NCBI GenBank assembly: GCA_018056045.1
Contig: JAGPGI010000189.1
Coordinates: forward strand, 1-5,818
Length of the DNA stretch: 5,818 nucleotides
Direction of reading: 5' to 3'
Source of the DNA: Paracoccus sp. (in: a-proteobacteria)
GTDB lineage: Bacteria; Pseudomonadota; Alphaproteobacteria; Rhodobacterales; Rhodobacteraceae
Shown piece after piece: positions 1 through 5,818 of the stretch. Both the position numbers and the translations under genes were made by a program. The first letter of the stretch is position 1. Each line of letters starts with the position of its first letter. The notes under the pieces are model-generated. The model ran no database searches. It was not told the origin of the DNA and was given only the letters and a program-made list of their open reading frames with translations.

Positions 1-375
1 GGTCAGCGCGCCGATGGCCTCGCGCATATATCCCTGACGGGCAAAGCGCTGGCCGATCCAATAGCCGATGCTGGCCGATTGCGCCGGGCCACGGCGGATA
101 TTGTCCAGCGTGATCGCCCCCAGAAGCTCGCCGTCGCGGCGGATCAGGAACAGGGGCAGCGCGGTGCCGTTGCGGCTGGCGCGCTGCGCCCAATAGACCC
201 GGTTGGTGAAGCTTTTGCGCGACAGATGGTCGGCCGCCCAGACCGGCTCCCACGGGGTCAGAAAGGCGCGGCTGTCGACGCGCAATTCGACCCATGGGGC
301 GAAATCGGTATGGATCGGCAGGCGCAGGACCATCCGCTCGGTCTCGAGTCGCAGCGGACGGCGGCGGCCGAACAT
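1..375 (-). CDS. rimJ: RimJ/RimL-type GNAT N-acetyltransferase, partial (C-terminus beyond left edge)
   Basis: Members of this family transfer an acetyl group from acetyl-CoA, typically to the N-terminal amine of ribosomal proteins (RimJ acts on S5 in E. coli). They are cytoplasmic. The reading frame is open from an ATG at 375 to the window edge and gives 125 residues; the C-terminal part is missing. The start MFGRRRPLRLETERMVLR (residues 1-18) is the usual beta1 strand of this family. FLTPWEP at residues 38-44 closely matches the FLKPWEP segment I recall from E. coli RimJ. LLGAITLDNI (84-93) and IGYWIGQRFARQGYMREA (103-120) are the central strands and the acetyl-CoA pyrophosphate loop (Q/R-x-x-G-x-M). 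The ATG shares one base with the TGA of the upstream M16 peptidase gene (TGATG), and the only Shine-Dalgarno-like run is weak, so translational coupling is likely. The substrate is inferred; it could be another GNAT that modifies a different protein or small molecule. Confidence 0.85.
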   Translation of the reverse strand, partial: MFGRRRPLRLETERMVLRLPIHTDFAPWVELRVDSRAFLTPWEPVWAADHLSRKSFTNRVYWAQRASRNGTALPLFLIRRDGELLGAITLDNIRRGPAQSASIGYWIGQRFARQGYMREAIGALT

Positions 376-1640
376 CAGGCGGCAAGCCTTTCTGCCAGCC
401 GCGCCCGCGATGGCGCCGACTTGACCGGCCCATAAAGTGCCAGCGCCGGGCGGGCATTCCGGATCAGCGCCTCGGCATGGGCGCGCACATCGGCGACGGT
501 CACCGCGTCGATACGCTCGGCCACCTCGGCGGGGTCGGCGACGCGGCCCCAGATCGCCAGCGACCGCGCCATGCGCTCGGCCTGCCCGGTCGGGCTTTCC
601 AGCCCCATCAGCAGCCCGGCCTTCAGCTGGGCGCGGGCGCGGGCGATCTCGGTCTCGGTCATGTCCTCGGCGGCGCGCTTCAGCTCGTCGATGGTCAGAT
701 TGGCCAGATCGGCGATCTGGTCGCCCGAGGTGCCGGCATAGATCGTCACCATGCCGGTATCGTCATGAAAACCCGATTGCGCAAAGATCGAATAGCACAG
801 GCCCCGTTCCTCGCGGATTTTCTGGAACAGGCGCGACGACATGCCGCCCCCCAGCGCCGAGGTCCAGATCTGCGCGGCATAGAAATCCGGGGCCATATAA
901 CCCGGCCCTTCAAAGGCCAGCGCGAAATGCGCCTGCTCCAGCTTCTTGACGCGGCGGGTTTCGGCGCCCTGCCAGCGGGCCGGCTCGCGCGCGGTAAGGG
1001 CGCGCGGCGCGAGATGCGAGAAGATTGCCTCGACCTGACGCAGGATGCTGTCATGATCGACCGCGCCCGAGGCGGCGACGATCATCCGCTCGGGGCCGTA
1101 ATGTTCGGCGGTGAAGCCCGACAGATCCTCGCGCGAGAAATGGCTGACGCGCTCGGCCGGGCCAAGGATGGTGCGGCCGATGGGCTGGTCGGGATAGGCG
1201 GCCTCTTGCAGCCAGTCGAAGATCACGTCGTCGGGCGTATCCAGCGACTGCCCGATCTCCTGCAGGATCACGCCGCGCTCGACCTCGATCTCGCGCTCGT
1301 CAAAGATCGGGTTCAGCACGATGTCCGAAATCACGTCCAGCGCCATCGAGACATCGCCCGCCAGCACCCGGACGTAATAGCTGGTCACGTCGCGCGAGGT
1401 ATAGGCGTTGATATAGCCGCCGACATTCTCGATCGCCTCGGCGATCTGCAAGGCGCTGCGCGTGGGCGTGCCCTTGAAGGCCATATGCTCAAGGAAATGG
1501 GCGATGCCGTTCTGGTCGGCGCGCTCATCGCGGCCGCCGGCGCTGACCCAGATGCCGATGGCGGCGGAATGCAGGCCGGGCATGTCGCGGGTGACGACGC
1601 GCAGGCCATTGGGCAGGGTGCTGATGCGGATCTGGTTCAA
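375..1640 (-). CDS. M16 family zinc metallopeptidase (mitochondrial processing peptidase-like)
   Basis: This is a 421-residue M16B-type zinc peptidase, the bacterial relative of the mitochondrial processing peptidase beta subunit, expected to cleave peptides or short unfolded segments. The inverted zinc motif HFLEH lies at residues 48-52 (ligands His48 and His52, catalytic base Glu51). The distal glutamate ligand is Glu128 in VILQEI, after the usual spacing of about 75 residues, so the active site looks complete. The C-terminal half carries the conserved GGGMSSRLFQKIREERGL segment (264-281). No signal peptide is visible, so it is probably cytoplasmic. The length is normal for a single-chain bacterial member. 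The start is TTG at 1640: it overlaps the thrC stop as TTGA, has a GGAG Shine-Dalgarno six bases upstream, and gives the typical N-terminus with LPNGLRVV at 9-16. The next in-frame Met (residue 20) would remove that strand. The natural substrate is unknown. Confidence 0.95.
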   Translation of the reverse strand: MNQIRISTLPNGLRVVTRDMPGLHSAAIGIWVSAGGRDERADQNGIAHFLEHMAFKGTPTRSALQIAEAIENVGGYINAYTSRDVTSYYVRVLAGDVSMALDVISDIVLNPIFDEREIEVERGVILQEIGQSLDTPDDVIFDWLQEAAYPDQPIGRTILGPAERVSHFSREDLSGFTAEHYGPERMIVAASGAVDHDSILRQVEAIFSHLAPRALTAREPARWQGAETRRVKKLEQAHFALAFEGPGYMAPDFYAAQIWTSALGGGMSSRLFQKIREERGLCYSIFAQSGFHDDTGMVTIYAGTSGDQIADLANLTIDELKRAAEDMTETEIARARAQLKAGLLMGLESPTGQAERMARSLAIWGRVADPAEVAERIDAVTVADVRAHAEALIRNARPALALYGPVKSAPSRARLAERLAA

Positions 1641-3025
1641 GCTGTTCTCCGTTCAAGAATCAGCGATTTAATGCTCTCTGCATCGTTTGCAACCCGGGTG
1701 ATGCGCTCGTCGCGCTCAAACAGATCGGCCATATGCGGCGGCAACGGCGGGCGGATGCCGACAGCGCCCTCGACCGCATCGGGAAACTTGGCCGGATGCG
1801 CGGTCGAAAGCGAGATCATCGGAACGCCCGGACGAAGATGTTCGCGCGCGACCTTTACCGCGACGGCGGTATGGGGGCAGATCACCTGCCCGGTTTCCGC
1901 GCGGATGGTGGCGATCATGGCCGTGGTTTCCTCCTCAGAAGCGCGGCCCGAGACATAGATCTCGCGCAGCTGTTCCAGCGCGCCCTGACTGATCGGGAAG
2001 CCGCCGGATTTCAGCTCATCCATCAGGGCCGAGATGGCGGCGCCGTCGCGCCCGTAGGCCAGCCACAAGGCGCGCTCGAAATTCGAGCTGACCTGAATGT
2101 CCATCGACGGGCTGATCGAGGGCCGCGCCGTGCCGGTGCGGTATTCGCCGGTCGTCAGCGCGCGGTGCAGGATGTCGTTCTGATTGGTGGCGATGACCAG
2201 CTGGCCGATGGGCAGGCCCATCGCCTTGGCGAAATACCCGGCAAGGATGTCGCCGAAATTGCCGGTGGGGACGGTGAAATCGATCACACGCCCCGGCGCG
2301 CCAAGGCTGACGGCGGCGGTGAAGTAATAGACGATCTGCGCCATCACCCGCGCCCAGTTGATCGAGTTGACGCCCGCAAGCCCGACCCCGTCCCGGAAAT
2401 CATGGTCGTTGAACAGATCCTTGAGCCGCGCCTGACAGTCGTCAAAGGTGCCGTCCACGGCAAGCGCATGGACATTGGCATCCGCCGGCGTCGACATCTG
2501 CCGGCGCTGCACGTCGCTGACCCGGCCATGCGGATACATGATGAACACGTCCACATTCGAGAGGCCCCGGAACGCCTCGATCGCGGCCGAGCCGGTATCG
2601 CCCGAGGTCGCGCCCAGAATCGTCACCCGCTCGCCCGAGCGCGCCAGCGCCAGCTGGAACAGCTGGCCGATCAGCTGCATGGCAAAATCCTTGAAGGCCA
2701 GCGTCGGCCCGTGGAACAGCTCAAGCAGGTGATGGCCGGGCGCAAGCTCGATCAGCGAGGCGCGCGACACATGGTCAAAGCCCGTATAGGCGCGCGCGAT
2801 GGCGCCCTTGAGTTCATCTTGCGTGAAGCTGTCGCCGACAAAGGGCGTCAAGACGCGCAGCGCAACCTCTTCATAGGGCAGTCCGGCCAATGCGGCGATC
2901 TGATCCGGGGTCAGGGTCGGAATGGTCTCGGGCAGGTACAGGCCGCCATCGCGCGCCAGTCCCGTCATCATGGCCTGTTCGAAGTTCAGGACCGGAGCCC
3001 GCCCCCGGGTCGAAACGTAACGCAT
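1637..3025 (-). CDS. thrC: Threonine synthase
   Basis: This PLP-dependent enzyme converts O-phospho-L-homoserine to L-threonine, the last step of threonine biosynthesis, in the cytoplasm. The 462 residues fit the longer bacterial/fungal type of threonine synthase. The N-terminal domain starts MRYVSTRGRAPVLNFEQA (1-18). The PLP Schiff-base lysine is Lys112 in HGPTLAFKDFAMQ (105-117). GATSGDTGSAA (138-148) and PTGNFGDILAGYFAKAMGLP (253-272) are the expected substrate and PLP-phosphate binding loops, and STAHPAKFPDAV (407-418) is the conserved C-terminal motif. The ATG at 3025 follows an AGGGGG Shine-Dalgarno five bases upstream that overlaps the stop codon of surf1, so the gap between the genes is only 10 nt. 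The 3' end overlaps the M16 peptidase start by 4 nt. No leader peptide or attenuator of the thr type is visible upstream. Confidence 0.97.
   Translation of the reverse strand: MRYVSTRGRAPVLNFEQAMMTGLARDGGLYLPETIPTLTPDQIAALAGLPYEEVALRVLTPFVGDSFTQDELKGAIARAYTGFDHVSRASLIELAPGHHLLELFHGPTLAFKDFAMQLIGQLFQLALARSGERVTILGATSGDTGSAAIEAFRGLSNVDVFIMYPHGRVSDVQRRQMSTPADANVHALAVDGTFDDCQARLKDLFNDHDFRDGVGLAGVNSINWARVMAQIVYYFTAAVSLGAPGRVIDFTVPTGNFGDILAGYFAKAMGLPIGQLVIATNQNDILHRALTTGEYRTGTARPSISPSMDIQVSSNFERALWLAYGRDGAAISALMDELKSGGFPISQGALEQLREIYVSGRASEEETTAMIATIRAETGQVICPHTAVAVKVAREHLRPGVPMISLSTAHPAKFPDAVEGAVGIRPPLPPHMADLFERDERITRVANDAESIKSLILERRTA
1647..1650 (-). promoter_or_regulatory. Ribosome binding site supporting the TTG start of the M16 peptidase
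   Basis: GGAG, extended to GGAGAA, lies inside the last codons of thrC and is six bases from the TTG at 1640-1638. It supports the TTG as the real start, together with the TTGA overlap with the thrC stop codon. Confidence 0.65.
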
Positions 3026-3035
3026 CGCGTCCCCC

Positions 3036-3707
3036 TTAGAATTGACGTTGCCTGATACGCCAGATCAGCGCCACTGTCATCCCTGCCCAGGCAACTGCGA
3101 TCATGAACCATTGCGCCGCATAGCTGAGATGATTGTTCGGAATGCCTTCGACTGCGACCGGCATCGGCGCAACCCCCTGAAGATCGCCCCGCGCCTCGGC
3201 GACGACGACCAGAACCGGCTCGGTTCCCAGGGCCTTGGCCATGGCGGGCACGTCACGGGCGAACCAGATATTCTCGGTCAGGTTCGGCTCGGGCGTGGCG
3301 CTGCCTTTTTCATCGGGCCAGTGCAGGTTGCCTGCGACCTCCAGCCGGGTTGCGGGGCGCGGATCGCGCTTGTGGTCCTGATCGACGAAACCGCGATCCA
3401 GCAGGATGCGCCGCCCGTCATCGGTGACAAAGCCCGAGACGACCTGATAGCCGCCGCCCTGCTCGCGGGTGCCCGACAGAACATCGATCTCCTGCCCCGT
3501 GGTCTGGCCGCTGACCAGAACCGGCAGGTATTTCATCGACGGGTCAGGGCTTGCGGGCAAAGCCACCGGCGCACCGCCAATCCGGCTTTGGATCTGGGCG
3601 ATCATGTCCTCTTTCCAGTCCAGCCGCCGCAATTGCCACATGCCCAGCGACACAAGGATGGCGCAGCCAAGGACGCCGACGATCAGCGGAAAGAGATAGC
3701 GGCGCAT
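3036..3707 (-). CDS. surf1: SURF1 family cytochrome oxidase assembly protein
   Basis: Surf1 is an inner-membrane factor that helps insert heme a into subunit I of aa3-type oxidases. The 223-residue protein has the family layout: transmembrane helix 1 at about 5-24, the SLGMWQLRRLDWK motif (20-32), a periplasmic domain with LLDRGFV (102-108), and transmembrane helix 2 at about 197-216 preceded by NNHLSYAAQWF (191-201). His193, just before helix 2, matches the histidine proposed as a heme a ligand in Paracoccus Surf1. The ATG at 3707 has a GGAGG Shine-Dalgarno at 3714-3718, six bases upstream. The same frame stays open upstream to 3866, but that extension overlaps ctaE and has no family character, so it was not used. 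The position after ctaE points to service of this operon's own cytochrome c oxidase rather than a quinol oxidase; that is inference from context. Confidence 0.95.
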   Translation of the reverse strand: MRRYLFPLIVGVLGCAILVSLGMWQLRRLDWKEDMIAQIQSRIGGAPVALPASPDPSMKYLPVLVSGQTTGQEIDVLSGTREQGGGYQVVSGFVTDDGRRILLDRGFVDQDHKRDPRPATRLEVAGNLHWPDEKGSATPEPNLTENIWFARDVPAMAKALGTEPVLVVVAEARGDLQGVAPMPVAVEGIPNNHLSYAAQWFMIAVAWAGMTVALIWRIRQRQF

Positions 3708-3722
3708 GGCCTGCCTCCATAG

Positions 3723-3755
3723 AAAACGGCGCGGAAGCCGCAAGGCCCCGCGCCG
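3723..3755 (-). terminator. GC-rich hairpin plus T4 between ctaE and surf1 (possible intrinsic or partial terminator)
   Basis: On the transcribed strand, CGGCGCGG (3755-3748) pairs perfectly with CCGCGCCG (3734-3727). The 13-nt interior includes a second small GCC/GGC pairing around a 4-nt loop. Four T's (3726-3723) follow the stem. It starts about 20 nt after the ctaE stop and ends just before the surf1 Shine-Dalgarno. The form is that of a rho-independent terminator with a short U tract, so partial read-through is more likely than full termination. It could instead be an mRNA-stabilising 3' structure or a processing site. It occupies most of the 67-nt gap; no ORF is seen there. Confidence 0.5.
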
Positions 3756-3774
3756 GTCACATGCTGGGTGGGGA

Positions 3775-5220
<1,446 letters not shown>

Positions 5221-5224
<4 letters not shown>

Positions 5225-5526
5225 TGCCCGCCCTCCACCGCCGCGCCCTCTGCGGTCGCGGCTGCGGGGGCCGTCACCGTGCCATCGACCAGCGCGCCGG
5301 GCGTGCCGGGGGCCGCCACGGGCGCGGCGTTGCGCGCGGGCGCATTCGGATCCTGCGGCAGGACCGAGGCACGGGGCCGGTGGTCATAGCCCTCCATCAT
5401 GTCGCCCTGAGTGATCTTGACCACCGAGAGGCCAAAGACCAGCGCGACAAAGGCCAAGAGCACCGCCAGAAGCCCCAGATTGCGGCTGCGGCGGCGATGG
5501 TGCAGTTCATGCTCGACCTGCTGCAT
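5221..5526 (-). CDS. Small single-span membrane protein between ctaB and ctaG (possibly CoxF-like)
   Basis: This 101-residue protein is of unknown function. It has a basic, histidine-containing N-terminus ([11 protein letters not shown], 6-16), one hydrophobic helix at about 17-37 ending in [10 protein letters not shown] (32-41), then a roughly 60-residue low-complexity tail rich in Ala, Pro and Gly with no cysteine. The charge pattern predicts the N-terminus inside and the tail in the periplasm. The helix end resembles the short CoxF proteins encoded at the same position in rhizobial cox operons, but the long tail is not part of those as I recall. The classical P. denitrificans operon also has a small unassigned ORF here. 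The gene shares one base with ctaB and 4 nt with ctaG, so it is probably translated with them and may act in oxidase assembly (inference). The start at 5526 is preferred over 5532 because of the Shine-Dalgarno spacing. Confidence 0.8.
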
Positions 5527-5818
5527 CACCATCCTCCCATCCAGTGCTGCACCAGCAGCGCCAGGAAATGCAGGAAGGTGTAATAGAGCGACAGGCGGAA
5601 ATAGCGTTTCTCGACCTTGTAGCCATCGGCCTGCGCCGCGTCCTCGGAGCGGTTCAGGATGCGCCAGCCACCGGCGATGAACAGCGCGTTCAGCACCACC
5701 GAGACCGCCAGATACAGCGGCCCGCCGACGGAGGTGAAGCCCAGCCAGATCGCGAAGGGCGCCAGCACCAGCGTATAGGCAAAGATATGGCGGCGGGTGA
5801 CCTTGCGGCCATGCGTCA
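5526..5818 (-). CDS. ctaB: Heme O synthase (protoheme IX farnesyltransferase), partial, C-terminal part
   Basis: CtaB is a polytopic membrane prenyltransferase (UbiA superfamily) that adds a farnesyl group to heme b to make heme O, the precursor of heme a for the aa3 oxidase. Only the last 96 residues are in the window; the start and the Asp-rich prenyl-diphosphate motifs lie beyond the right edge. The visible part begins [20 protein letters not shown], the conserved loop that precedes a helix in CtaB/CyoE proteins. Three hydrophobic helices follow: [35 protein letters not shown] and the C-terminal [18 protein letters not shown]. The frame is open from the edge to the TGA at 5528-5526, with no sign of damage. 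The stop overlaps the start of the small downstream gene. The context with ctaG and ctaE fits a heme A-containing cytochrome c oxidase. Confidence 0.93.
   Translation of the reverse strand, partial: THGRKVTRRHIFAYTLVLAPFAIWLGFTSVGGPLYLAVSVVLNALFIAGGWRILNRSEDAAQADGYKVEKRYFRLSLYYTFLHFLALLVQHWMGGW
5533..5538 (-). promoter_or_regulatory. Ribosome binding site deciding the start of the 101-residue protein
   Basis: GGGAGG lies at the very end of ctaB. It directly abuts the ATG at 5532 (zero spacing) but is six bases from the second in-frame ATG at 5526, which is the normal distance. The second ATG also shares a base with the ctaB stop (TGATG). The start at 5526 is therefore favoured, and the 103-residue form is less likely. 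Confidence 0.65.

Noticed and set aside
294..1958. Plus-strand open frame of 554 codons opposite the M16 peptidase and thrC
   Set aside because: It lies antisense to two clearly recognised genes. Its translation is rich in Arg, Gly, Ala and Asp with no family motif. Long antisense frames are expected in GC-rich DNA with strong third-position GC.
1733..3055. Plus-strand open frame of 440 codons opposite thrC
   Set aside because: It is an antisense shadow of thrC, with Arg/Gly/Asp-rich composition and no recognisable domain or ribosome site.

Overview
The window is a tightly packed block of eight genes, all on the minus strand, from a GC-rich alphaproteobacterium. It is most likely Paracoccus or a close relative in the Rhodobacteraceae. 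The main reasons are the 274-residue cytochrome oxidase subunit III, which reads very much like the Paracoccus denitrificans aa3 protein as I remember it, and the gene order ctaB - small ORF - ctaG - ctaE - surf1 - thrC - M16 peptidase - RimJ-type acetyltransferase. No database search was run. Both window edges cut genes: ctaB at the right end and the acetyltransferase at the left end.

Reading in the direction of transcription (right to left), the first half is the distal part of an aa3-type cytochrome c oxidase (cta) operon. It holds the C-terminal third of CtaB (heme O synthase, for the heme cofactor), a 101-residue single-span membrane protein of unknown role, CtaG/Cox11 (copper delivery to CuB), CtaE (subunit III) and Surf1 (heme a insertion or assembly). 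Together these supply one structural subunit and the heme and copper assembly factors of a single enzyme in the cytoplasmic membrane. Subunits I and II are not in the window; subunit II (ctaC) would be expected just upstream of ctaB.

The second half is a housekeeping cluster: thrC (threonine synthase), an M16 zinc peptidase related to the mitochondrial processing peptidase, and a RimJ/RimL-type N-acetyltransferase. The junctions are 4-nt or 1-nt overlaps (thrC/M16 as TTGA, M16/acetyltransferase as TGATG), which suggests translational coupling. Only 10 nt separates surf1 from thrC, so the oxidase and threonine genes may share transcripts.

The only gap with visible structure is the 67 nt between ctaE and surf1. 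It holds a GC-rich hairpin followed by four T's on the transcribed strand. This may be a partial terminator that sets a high level of subunit III and a lower level of Surf1 and the downstream genes. No promoter is visible; the operon promoter presumably lies beyond the right edge. There is no sign of mobile elements, CRISPR, tRNA or rRNA, and no gene-free stretch over 300 bases. Overall this is a well-ordered core region. The least understood items are the 101-residue protein and the hairpin.
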